This document shows positions 30,377 to 40,900 of a stretch of 64,000 nucleotides of DNA, in pieces. The notes under the pieces were generated by a model. That model was not told where the DNA came from and searched no databases. It saw only the letters and a program-made list of their open reading frames with translations. A program made the translations under genes and the position numbers. How positions within the stretch are numbered: position 1 is the first letter of the stretch; every line of letters begins with the position of its first letter. Origin of the DNA: Stenotrophomonas sp. Marseille-Q4652 (lineage in GTDB: Bacteria; Pseudomonadota; Gammaproteobacteria; Xanthomonadales; Xanthomonadaceae); the NCBI RefSeq assembly GCF_916618915.1, contig NZ_CAKAKE010000001.1, positions 3,083,001 to 3,147,000 on the forward strand, written 5' to 3'.

Positions 30377-31678
30377 TTACTGGCTCTTTAGCTGGATGGC
30401 GGGTGTGACCTGCATCGCGCGCCAGGCCGGCAGCATCCCGGCCAGCACGCTGGCGGTGACGGCCAGTACGAAGGTGAGCAGCAGCATGCCCAGGTCCAGG
30501 TGGGCGTGTTCGGCATAGCTGGCCGGCTGCTGGCGCACGGCCCAAAGCCCAAGCAGGGACAGGCCCAGGCCGAGGATGCCGCCGGCCAGGCCGACCGTGC
30601 CGGCTTCCACCAGGCACTGGGTGAAGATCGCCTTGCGCGAGGCGCCCAGCGCACGGCGCACGCCGATCTCGCTGCCGCGGCGCAGGAACTTGGCCAGCAA
30701 CAGGCCCACGGTGTTGACCAGGCACACCAGCAGGAAGCCAAAGCCCAGCCACAGCTGCATCACCACGTCGTTGGGCACGACGCGGTTGAACTCCAGCAGT
30801 TCCATGACGTTGCGCAGGCGCACGTTGGTGGGCCGCTTGTAGCGGCCGGCAGCGCGCTGCTGGTCGGAGTAATTGACCAGGTAGTCGCGGAACCCGCTGG
30901 CCTGCGTCGCCGATTCCAGTTCGACCCAGTACTGGATCCACACGCACGGCGCGTTGGCCGAGGTCGGGTCGCTGCCGCTGTCGCCCCAGCAGTCCATGCT
31001 GCCGTTGCGGCTCATCTCCAGGTCGCGCGAGGTGCTGAAGGGCAGGAACACGTCTTCCAGCTGGCCGTACTGGTCGCTGTACATGTCATAGAAGCGCGGC
31101 GTCGGCCGCCATTCGTCAATGACGCCGACCACGGTGAAGTCGGCCTGGTCCACGCGCAGCTGCTTGCCGACGCTGTTGCCGCCGCCGAACACGCGTTCGT
31201 TGAGCGCCCTGGAGATCACCGCCACGCGGGCGCGGGCCTCGTCGTCCCTGGCGCTCCAGCCATTGCCGTACTGCATCGGCGTTTCGAACATCGGGAAGAA
31301 GTCGGCGCTGGTGTAGCGTGCGTTGGTCAGGAACGGCACCAGTCCACTGCGATCTGGCGTCACCGACACGCCGCCGCCGGTCATCATCGCCTGGCGCAGG
31401 CCGCGCTTCTCGCGCAACAAGGCCTCGGCGTCATAGCGGCTGACCTGGTCCGACGGTTCCTCGCCGGGGGTATAGCCGAGCATGTCGGCTGGATCCAGCT
31501 GCACGTAGAACAGGCGATCGCTCTTGTTCGGGATCGGATCGCCGGACAGTACGTGGAACACGGTGAGCGTGGTCATGCACGCGCCGATGCCCAGCGCGAT
31601 GGCCATCACCATCAGTGCGGTCAGGGCCTTGTCGCGGCGGAAGCTGCGCAGGGCCAGGTTGAAGTAGTAGGAGAACAT
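30377..31678 (-). CDS. ABC exporter permease, MacB/FtsX type (first)
   Basis: A 433-aa protein with the same topology as the following permease: N-terminal helix (ALTALMVMAIALGIGACMTTLTVFHVLS), a large periplasmic domain, then three C-terminal helices. The coupling loop is RRGSEIGVRRALGASRKAIFTQCLVEAG. The two paralogues probably form a heterodimer, since each lacks its own ATPase. ATG 31678 (MFSYYFNLALRSF) is the clear start. It begins 10 bases after the ATPase gene stop. Confidence 0.88.
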   Translation of the reverse strand: MFSYYFNLALRSFRRDKALTALMVMAIALGIGACMTTLTVFHVLSGDPIPNKSDRLFYVQLDPADMLGYTPGEEPSDQVSRYDAEALLREKRGLRQAMMTGGGVSVTPDRSGLVPFLTNARYTSADFFPMFETPMQYGNGWSARDDEARARVAVISRALNERVFGGGNSVGKQLRVDQADFTVVGVIDEWRPTPRFYDMYSDQYGQLEDVFLPFSTSRDLEMSRNGSMDCWGDSGSDPTSANAPCVWIQYWVELESATQASGFRDYLVNYSDQQRAAGRYKRPTNVRLRNVMELLEFNRVVPNDVVMQLWLGFGFLLVCLVNTVGLLLAKFLRRGSEIGVRRALGASRKAIFTQCLVEAGTVGLAGGILGLGLSLLGLWAVRQQPASYAEHAHLDLGMLLLTFVLAVTASVLAGMLPAWRAMQVTPAIQLKSQ

Positions 31679-31688
31679 GGTGGCGTCC

Positions 31689-32414
31689 TCAGGCCGGCGT
31701 GCCGGCGGTGGCACCCACGCGGGCGAGCCGGCCCGGCGCCGTTTCCAGCGACAGGTCGGTGGCCACGCCGTCGACGATGTGCACGTTGCGCTGCGCACGC
31801 GCGGCCAGTTCCGGGTCATGGGTGACCATGACGATGGTGGTACCGGCGGCGTTGATTTCCTCCAGCAGTTCCATCACCCCGCGCGCCATCTGCGAGTCGA
31901 GGTTGCCGGTCGGTTCGTCGGCCAGCAGCAGCCGCGGTTCGCCGGCCAGTGCGCGGGCAATAGCCACGCGCTGCTGCTGGCCGCCGGACAGCTCGGCCGG
32001 GAAGTGCTTCATGCGCGAGGCCAGGCCGACCTGGCCCAGCGCCTTCTCGATCCGCGCCTTGCGCTCGGCCGCGCCCATGCCGCGGTAGCGCAGCGGCACG
32101 TCGACGTTGTCGAACAGGTTGAGGTCCGGAATCAGGTTGAAGCCCTGGAAGATGAAGCCGATCTTGCGGTTGCGCAGGCGGCTGCGGTCGTCGTCGGACA
32201 TCCCGCGCACGTTCTCGCCGTCGAGCAGGTAGTCGCCTTCGTTGAAGGTCTCCAGCAGGCCGGCGATGTTGAGGAAGGTGGTCTTGCCCGAGCCGGACGG
32301 ACCGGTGACGGCGACGAACTCGCCCTCACGCACGTGCAGGTCGAGCGAGCGCAAGGCGTGGGTTTCGACCATCGCGGTGCGGTAGACCTTGGAGACCTTG
32401 CGCATTTCCAGCAT
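31689..32414 (-). CDS. ABC exporter ATPase, MacB/LolD type
   Basis: A 241-aa ATPase of the MacB/LolD group. Walker A GPSGSGKTT, Q-loop FIFQGFNLIP, signature LSGGQQQR, Walker B LLLADEPTGNLDS and the His switch MVTHDPE are all present. ATG 32414 (MLEMRKVSKVY) is preceded by AAAGGA. The C-terminal tail (LSLETAPGRLARVGATAGTPA) extends beyond the usual LolD end. It lies 41 bases after the adaptor gene. Confidence 0.92.
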   Translation of the reverse strand: MLEMRKVSKVYRTAMVETHALRSLDLHVREGEFVAVTGPSGSGKTTFLNIAGLLETFNEGDYLLDGENVRGMSDDDRSRLRNRKIGFIFQGFNLIPDLNLFDNVDVPLRYRGMGAAERKARIEKALGQVGLASRMKHFPAELSGGQQQRVAIARALAGEPRLLLADEPTGNLDSQMARGVMELLEEINAAGTTIVMVTHDPELAARAQRNVHIVDGVATDLSLETAPGRLARVGATAGTPA

Positions 32415-32455
32415 GACGTAATCCTTTTGGTGAAAGTCGTTGTGTAAGGGGCGGG

Positions 32456-33727
32456 TCAGTTGATCGCCACGCGTTCGGCGTCGCCGAACTGGTCGCTGCC
32501 GGAGATGACGATGCGGTCGCCTTCGTTGGCGCCGGAGACGATTTCCACGTAGCCCAGGCTGCTGACGCCGGTCTGCACCGGGCGGCGTTCGGCGCTGCGG
32601 CCAACCACCACCCACGCGAAGCGGCCGCCGTCCTGCTCGACGAACGGGCCACGTTCGACCATCAGCACGTTCTTCTTGGTATCCAGCACGATGCGGGTGG
32701 ACAGGCGCTGGTTCTGGCGCAGGCCCGGCGGCTGCTGGCCGTCGTCGAAGCGCAGGCGCGCGGTGACCTCGCCGTTGACCACTTCCGGCGACACCGCCGA
32801 CACCTTGGCCGGGAACTGCTTGCCCTGGCTGGTGACCTGGGCCGGGACGCCGATGCCCAGATCACGGGCGAAGCTTTCCGGCACGCGGATCTCGACCTCG
32901 AATTCGCTCAGGTCGACCACGCTCAGGATCGGTGCATTGGTGACCACGTTGGTGCCCTGGGCAATCTGCACCTGGCCGACCTGGCCATCGAACGGCGCGC
33001 GCAGGGTCAGCGCGGCGACCTGGCGCTGCAGCTCGGCCACCACCGCCTTCTGCCGGTCGGCAAGCAGGCGCTTGTTGCGTGCGTCCAGCATCGCGCCCTG
33101 GCCCTGCAGCCCGGCATCGCTGCGCGCGGTCTGCAGGCCAATGTCGGCCTTCTTCACTTCGTCCTGGGCACGGGCCAGGTCGTTGTTGGAAACCGCGCCA
33201 CCGGCGTAGGCACGCTCGTAGCGCTCCAGGTCCCGGCGCGCGGCGGTATGCGCCACTTCGGCCTGGTCCAGGGCCTTGCGTGCGTTGAGCGTGGCGATGC
33301 GCGCATCGAGCTGGGCGCGGCTGGCCTCGGCTTCCATGCTGGCCAGGGTGGACTCCTCCTGCACCAGCTTGCTGCGCAGTTCCGGGCTGTCGATCACCGC
33401 CAGCTCCTGGCCCTGCTTGACCACGTCGCCGGCCACCACCTTCAGGGCGACCGTGCCGCCGGCGATGGCGTACAGGGTCGGGCTGTTGGCGGTGATTACC
33501 TTGCCGTCGGCCGACAGGTCGCGCACCAGGTCGCCGCGGGTGACCTGGGCGATGCGTACCCGCGAGCCGTCATACGAGCGCGCACCGGCACTCCAGCCGC
33601 TGGCCACCCAGCCAATCGCACCCAGCAACAGCACCGCGCCGGCGGCCGGCCAGGCCCAGCGCCGCCAGCGTGCGGGAGCGGCGGCATCGGACAGCGGGCG
33701 ATCCTGGGCGGAGGTGTCGGGAATCAT
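32456..33727 (-). CDS. Periplasmic adaptor of the ABC exporter (MacA/HlyD type)
   Basis: A 423-aa membrane-fusion protein. One N-terminal membrane anchor (WRRWAWPAAGAVLLLGAIGWVASG) is followed by a barrel-sandwich (lipoyl-like) half-motif around AGDVVKQGQELAVIDSPELRSKL and a long alpha-helical coiled-coil hairpin (residues about 110-235, rich in A, E, L, R, Q). The second half-motif is APFDGQVGQVQIAQGTNVV, then beta-barrel and membrane-proximal domains. It would bridge the FtsX-type permeases to an outer-membrane TolC-like channel, which is not encoded here. It is the first gene of the operon and starts 34 bases downstream of the sigma-54 -12 element. Confidence 0.88.
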   Translation of the reverse strand: MIPDTSAQDRPLSDAAAPARWRRWAWPAAGAVLLLGAIGWVASGWSAGARSYDGSRVRIAQVTRGDLVRDLSADGKVITANSPTLYAIAGGTVALKVVAGDVVKQGQELAVIDSPELRSKLVQEESTLASMEAEASRAQLDARIATLNARKALDQAEVAHTAARRDLERYERAYAGGAVSNNDLARAQDEVKKADIGLQTARSDAGLQGQGAMLDARNKRLLADRQKAVVAELQRQVAALTLRAPFDGQVGQVQIAQGTNVVTNAPILSVVDLSEFEVEIRVPESFARDLGIGVPAQVTSQGKQFPAKVSAVSPEVVNGEVTARLRFDDGQQPPGLRQNQRLSTRIVLDTKKNVLMVERGPFVEQDGGRFAWVVVGRSAERRPVQTGVSSLGYVEIVSGANEGDRIVISGSDQFGDAERVAIN

Positions 33728-33760
33728 GGGCGCACTCGTGAATGGTCTGCCCTGTCTTAC

Positions 33761-33776
33761 GCACGAGTCGTGCCAA
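33761..33776 (-). promoter_or_regulatory. Sigma-54 (RpoN) promoter of the exporter operon
   Basis: On the minus strand the bases read TTGGCACGACTCGTGC. The -24 element TGGCACG is perfect, and the invariant GG and GC are exactly 10 bases apart. The -12 element is GTGC against consensus TTGC. It lies 34 bases upstream of the adaptor ATG, on the strand of an operon that encodes a sigma-54 activator. Confidence 0.8.
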
Positions 33777-33820
33777 CTGCAAGTCATTGAAACTAAAGGG
33801 AATCTCGCGAGCCCGGGAAG

Positions 33821-33876
33821 TGTCCGCCTGTCCGCGGACACCATGGCGGACACTGCCGGGCCGCTGCGGTGTCCGG
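33821..33876. promoter_or_regulatory. Candidate enhancer (UAS) for the NtrC-type regulator
   Basis: A cluster of TGTCCGC half-sites: TGTCCGC (33821), the perfect 12-bp palindrome TGTCCGCGGACA (33829-33840), GCGGACA (33846-33852) and TGTCCGG (33870). The palindrome centre is about 73 bp upstream of the sigma-54 -12 element, a normal activator distance. The sites also lie just upstream of the plus-strand glmS. Confidence 0.65.
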
Positions 33877-33893
33877 CTTGGCGAACGCCCGTC

Positions 33894-33899
33894 TAAAAT
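33894..33899 (+). promoter_or_regulatory. Candidate -10 element of glmS
   Basis: TAAAAT matches five of six consensus positions and lies 29 bases before the glmS ATG. A clear -35 is lacking; the enhancer-like palindromes lie 20-70 bp upstream. Confidence 0.4.
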
Positions 33900-33928
33900 G
33901 GCCGCCTGTCTCTACTGCTGGATCGAAT

Positions 33929-35758
<1,830 letters not shown>

Positions 35759-35911
35759 ACCCCAAGCGCCGTCGCCGCCTGCAGGCGCAGGCCGGCGACG
35801 GTGATCGGCCGGCATTTGGATGCCATGGAGAGGCAGTCCCGCGAGCCGCCGGCGCCGTGGGCGTTGTGCCACAATCCGGCGGCACGGCAGGCAGTAGCAG
35901 GATTCCCGGAT

Positions 35912-37369
35912 TTGACCACGACATCATCCACGACCACCCCGTCGCTGTTCTCGGTCGTGCCTGCCGGCATCTTCGGCCCCCTCGCATCGCCCAACCGCGA
36001 GCATTACTGGTCGCTGCTGTGCCGGCTGTTCGAGGAGTTCTTCGGCCCGGACGCGCCGGTGCCGCCCAGCCATGGCTTCCCGCGCCGCGAGATCACCGCC
36101 GCGTTCGAGCGCTACCTGCTCACCGATGATCCGTGGGAAGACGAGGACGGCCAGGCCCCCGATGCCTCGCTTAACACCCGCGCCAACGCCATCCACGAGC
36201 GCTTCCGCCTGGCCGGCTGGCTGCGCCAGGAGCGCATCGGCGCGCGCGAGATGGTGTCGATGCCTCCGGCGGTCACCCAGCTGCTGTCCACCCTGGTGGA
36301 GTTCAGCGAGCACGGGCCGACCTTCCTGTCGGCCAAGATGCGTTCAATCGAGCTGCAGCTGCAGCAGGTCAGCGAAGGCCGCGCCGATGGCGGCACCCTG
36401 GACGAGGCCGCCGACCAGGCGCGCCGCCTGCTGGTGTCGCTGTCGTCGATGAGCCTGCAGGTGCGCGACCTGATGCCGGAACTGAGCAAGGCCGAGACCA
36501 CGGCGCAGTTCGCGCGGCAGTGGTTCGAGCGCTACGTCAGCCAGCTGTTCATCGGCGACTACGCCGAACTGCACCGCGCCGACCATCCGCTGGCGCGGCG
36601 CAGTTCGATCCTGGCGATGGTGCAGCAGCTCGAAGCCGGCCCGCGCCGGCAGGAACTGTCGGCGTGGTACGCCGAGCACGCTGGCAACGGCGATCCGGCG
36701 CGCGCGCAGGCGCGGCTGGCGCGCAGCCTGTCGCGCCTGCGTGAGCTGGAACGCATCGACGAATACCTGGCCCGGCTGGACGAGGACATCCGCCAGGCCA
36801 ACCGCCGCGCGCTGGCCTTCCTCGACTACCGGCTGCGCGCGCCGGACCGGCTCGACGTGCTGCTGCGCCGGGCCTGCCGCGGCGTGCTCACCGCCAGCGA
36901 GGACGCGTTGCGTCTGCCCGTCGCGGCCGGCCCGCTGATGGACGAGAGCCGCCTGCGCGCACCGCACCGCAGACCGCAGCCGATCCCGCGCAGCGCCAAT
37001 GCCACCACCCCGCCCACTCCCGAACAGCTGGCGCGGCTGGCGCTGCTGCGGCGGATGAAGCGCGCCCGCCTGGTCAATGCCGAGGACATGGCGCGCTACG
37101 TCGGTCGCCACCTTGGCGACGGCGATGGCATCGATTCGCGCGAGCTGGCGATCGCCAGCATCGAGGACCTGCGCGCCTACCAGACCCTGCTGACCCTGGC
37201 GCTGCGCAGCCACCGCGTCGGCGGCCTGCGCCGCGAGGATCCGCTCGGGCGCCTGCTGCGCGGCTTCCGCGTGGAGCTGCTTGACGACGGCGACCACGAC
37301 AACGATTACCTGCGCGGCCCGCGCTTCCAGATCCGCCGGGTCGCGTCCACTGCACGGAACACCGCATGA
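35912..37369 (+). CDS. MksF/JetA-like kleisin subunit of an SMC-type complex
   Basis: A 485-aa alpha-helical protein that I assign to the JetA/MksF (MukF-like) family from its sequence character and position as first gene of a JetA-JetB-JetC order. It starts around LFSVVPAGIFGPLASPNREHYW, followed by winged-helix-like N-terminal segments, long charged helices (KMRSIELQLQQVSEG, ARLARSLSRLRELERIDEYLARLDEDIRQANRRAL) and a C-terminal part with PEQLARLALLRRMKRARLVNAEDMARYV. The start is uncertain: TTG 35912 has AGGA nine bases upstream, whereas ATG 35825 would add a non-conserved leader containing a CACAAT motif. The stop overlaps the next start as ATGA. Confidence 0.75.
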   Translation: MTTTSSTTTPSLFSVVPAGIFGPLASPNREHYWSLLCRLFEEFFGPDAPVPPSHGFPRREITAAFERYLLTDDPWEDEDGQAPDASLNTRANAIHERFRLAGWLRQERIGAREMVSMPPAVTQLLSTLVEFSEHGPTFLSAKMRSIELQLQQVSEGRADGGTLDEAADQARRLLVSLSSMSLQVRDLMPELSKAETTAQFARQWFERYVSQLFIGDYAELHRADHPLARRSSILAMVQQLEAGPRRQELSAWYAEHAGNGDPARAQARLARSLSRLRELERIDEYLARLDEDIRQANRRALAFLDYRLRAPDRLDVLLRRACRGVLTASEDALRLPVAAGPLMDESRLRAPHRRPQPIPRSANATTPPTPEQLARLALLRRMKRARLVNAEDMARYVGRHLGDGDGIDSRELAIASIEDLRAYQTLLTLALRSHRVGGLRREDPLGRLLRGFRVELLDDGDHDNDYLRGPRFQIRRVASTARNTA

Positions 37370-37992
37370 AACGCAGCTGGAACACCCTGAGCCAGATGTC
37401 CAACGGCACCTATGCCGTGCAGGACTTCGAGCGCGCCGCCTACCGCCTGGCCACCGAGCAGGTGCTGTACGCCTCTGATCCACGTTCGCGCGTGGCCTAC
37501 CACCTGGTCGAGGACCACCTCGCCGACTTCACCGCCGCGCTGGAGCCGCTGGGCATCCGCCTGGAGCGCAACGCACACTACCGCTACGTGGTGGCGCTGC
37601 CAGCCCATGGCGAAGGCGTGCCGGTCACGCTGGACGAGACCCTGGCCCTGCTGGTGCTGCGCCAGCGCTATGACGAGGCGATGCGCCAGGGCCTGATCGA
37701 GGACGGCGGCGAAGTCGTGGTCGAGCTGCCCGAGCTGCAGGAAAGCTGGCTGGCGCTGACCGGCCGCGGCATGCCCGACGTCGGCGCACTGCGCACGCTG
37801 GCGCGCACGCTCAAGCGCTGGGGCGTGTGCCGCCTGGTCGACTCCGAGGGCGATGACCCGCAGCCGTTCCATCTGCGCGTGCGCCCGGCCGTCGTCGAGA
37901 TCGTCGGCGAGCAGTGGCTGCAACGGCTGGACCAGCACAACCGCGACGACGACAGCGAAGTGACCGAAGAGGACGACGATGCAGCTGCTTGA
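37366..37992 (+). CDS. MksE/JetB-like (DUF4194) subunit
   Basis: A 208-aa protein of DUF4194 type, the MukE-like partner of the kleisin. AAYRLATEQVLYA near the start, a beta-rich centre, TLDETLALLVLRQRYDEAMRQG, and TLARTLKRWGVCRLVD give the winged-helix pattern. The acidic C-terminus (DDDSEVTEEDDD) is typical. It overlaps the kleisin gene by four bases and the SMC gene by 14 bases (37979-37992), so the three subunits are made in a coupled way. Confidence 0.8.
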   Translation: MKRSWNTLSQMSNGTYAVQDFERAAYRLATEQVLYASDPRSRVAYHLVEDHLADFTAALEPLGIRLERNAHYRYVVALPAHGEGVPVTLDETLALLVLRQRYDEAMRQGLIEDGGEVVVELPELQESWLALTGRGMPDVGALRTLARTLKRWGVCRLVDSEGDDPQPFHLRVRPAVVEIVGEQWLQRLDQHNRDDDSEVTEEDDDAAA

Positions 37993-40900
37993 ACGTATCC
38001 ACCTCGTCCAGTTCTTCCTGTTCGAGGCGCAGAGCCTGCAGCTGGACCCGACCAGCGCGATCATCGCCCCCAACGGCGCCGGCAAGAGCGCGCTTCTGGA
38101 CGCGCTGCAGATCGTGCTGCTCGGCGGCGACCGCAGCCGCATCCGCTTCAACGCACAGGCCGGCGGCAGCCATCGCGCGCGCACCATCCGCGACTACTGC
38201 CTGGGCGTGTTCCGCAGCGGTGACGAAGGCCGCAAGCGCCGCACCGCCACCACCTACATCTCGCTGGTGTTCCGCGACCAGGAGAGTGGCCAGCCGCTGA
38301 CCGTGGGCATCGCCCTGGGGGCATCGGCCGACGAGCCAGACCACCGCGTGCACGGCCTGTACCTGCTGCCGGGCGTCGCGCTGGAACTGGACGAGCACCT
38401 GGAACACGTCAACGGCAAGGAACTGCCGCTGGCCTGGAACAGCTTCCGCGAGCTGATCGCCCGCCGCTGCAAGGAAGCCGGCGAGAAGCCCGAGCTGCAC
38501 ACCGCCAGCGAGCGCTTCCTGCGCGACCTGCTGACCCGCCTGCGCGCCAGCCCGTCGGCCACGCCGGACATCAACGCCTACCGCAAGGCCTTCCTCAACG
38601 CGCTGAACCTGCAGCGGGTCGAGGACGTGGACCTGTTCGTACGCACCCTGGTGGCCGAGGACCGGCCTACCGACATCGCCCGCTTCCGCGCGCTGCTGGA
38701 CAGCTTCCGCCAGATCATGGTCAAGATCGAGCAGGTCAAGCAGCGCATCGAGTCGGCCGAAGGCGTGGAGCGGCAGTACGCCAAGGTCGCCGCGCAGGCC
38801 GCACGCGCGGCCTCGGCGCGCGCGCTGGCGGCCGAGTACGCCCGCGACCTGTACGGCGAACAGCTCGACCAGGCCGAGGCCGACGTCGCCAGCGCCGAAA
38901 CCTACCTGGCCGACACCCGCCGTGCGCTGGCTGATACCCGCGTCGAGCGCGACACCCTGCGCGAGGAACACGGCCGCGCCAACGCACGCCTGCAGGGCAC
39001 CCAGGGCTATGGCGAACAGGCCCAGCTCGACGAGCTGGCAGGACGCGACCGCGAGCGCCTGGCGCAGCTGAAGAAGGACCTGCTGCGCGAAGTCGGTTTC
39101 GTGCGCGAGCAGTTCCGCCAGGTGCAGGCGCTGGGCCTGGACAGCATCGACGTCGACGCGCTCGATGCCGCGCGCCAGGAATGGGACGTGTGGCATGCCG
39201 AGCTGTCGGCGCTGGCCGCCGAAGACGCGCTGCCGTGGACACCGGAGCAACTGTTCGCGCGCGCCCGCCAGGCCGTGCAGGCGGTCGCCCCGCTGCGCGA
39301 GGCGGTGGATCGCCACGCCCGCCAGTGCCATGCCATCCACGACAAGGCGCGCGACGCGCTGGCCACCGCGCGGCAGAACCAGAAGCGCCTGGCCGCCGGC
39401 CAGGCCGAACTCAACCCCGACACCGTGCGCTTGATGAGCTACCTGCGCGAGGAGGGCATCGACGCGCGGCCGGTGTGCGACCTGGTGCGGGTCACCGACA
39501 GCAGCTGGCAGCACGCGATCGAAGGCTACCTGCGCAGCAACGTCGAGGCGCTGCTGATCCCGGACAAGGACGAGGAGCGCGCGGTGAGGCTGTACCGCGG
39601 GCTGTCCGGCGGGCGCTCGGTGTACGGCGTGAAGCTGGCGCTGTCCAGCCACGCGCGCAACTCGCGTGGTGCCGACAAGCCGGCCGAGGGCAGCGTTGCC
39701 GCGCTGCTGGAAGGCGTCAACGCCGATGCGCTGGCCTTCCTGCGCCGGCAGCTGGGCGAGCTGCGCTGCGTGGACACCGAGGCGCAGCTCGTCGCCAGCC
39801 GCCAGGGCCTGACCCGCGACGGCCTGCTGGCCCGCGGCGGCAGCATCGAACGCCTGCGCCTGCCGGCGGCCGGTGACCTGCGTATCGGTGCGTCGGACAA
39901 CCGTGCGCGCCTGCGCGTGCTGCACGAGGAAATCGAATCGGCCGAGACCGCGCTGCGCCAGATCGAGCCGCAGCTGCGTCGTGCCGACGACTGCCAGCGC
40001 GGCCTGGCCCGCCTGGCCGACGCCGATGCGGTGGCGCAGTCGCTGCACGAGCGCGCACTGGAGCACCGCCAGGTCGGCGAGCGTTACCGCAGCGGCCAGC
40101 AGAGCCGGCAGGCGGCGCTGGATCCGGACCTGCTGCGCCTGTCCGAAGCGGTGCGCGAGCTCGGCCTGCAACTGACGGCCTGCGAACAGCGCGCCGATGC
40201 GCTGGTCGGCCAGGAAGCGGTGGCCGCAGCGACGCTGGAGCGCGCCCGTGCGCTGTTCGAAGGCCTGCGCCAGCAGGAAGAGCTGATCGCCCGTCGTGCG
40301 GTGGAAGCCTTCGCCGATGCGGACGTGGACCCTAACCGGGTCGAACGCCAGCGCGAGGAGCTGGACGAGAAGTATCCCTCGCTGGAAGAACGCGCCCAGC
40401 GCTGTGAGGAACGCGCCCGTGACGCCGACGCGCAACTGGCGCGGCTGCTGCCCGAGGCCTGGAGCGCGTTGGCGCAGTATGCCCGCGACCATGGCCTGGA
40501 GCTTGATTTCGAAGCGGCCGACTGGCGCCCGGCCAGCACCCTGCTGCAGCGCGAGCTGACCCAGCTGCGCGACACCGAGCTGGTCCAGTACGACGCCGAG
40601 GCCAAGCAGGCCTACGCTACTGCAGTGGAGACCTTCCGTTCCGGCGTGGCTTCCACGCTGTACGACAACTTCACCCGGCTCAAGGCGCAGATCGCCACGC
40701 TCAACCGCACCCTGCGCGCCAGCCCGGTGTTCTCCAACAACGAGCGCTACCAGTTCCATTACGAGGTGGTGCCCGAGTTCCGCGAGCTGCACCGCTTCAT
40801 CCAGCGCGCCGCCGACGTCGGGGGCGAGGACAACCTGTTCGGCAGCGCCGGCGAGGTGCCGGAGGCCTTCCGCGCGCTGGTCGAGGACAAGGTCAGCGCC

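Noticed and set aside
33728..33928. glmS ribozyme upstream of glmS
   Set aside because: The ribozyme is characteristic of Gram-positives, and no matching core is seen; the conserved elements here are promoter and palindromes.
35801..35911. Longer N-terminus of the kleisin-like protein from GTG 35801 or ATG 35825
   Set aside because: The extra residues lack coding character, and a TTG at 35912 has a spaced AGGA. The choice is not certain.
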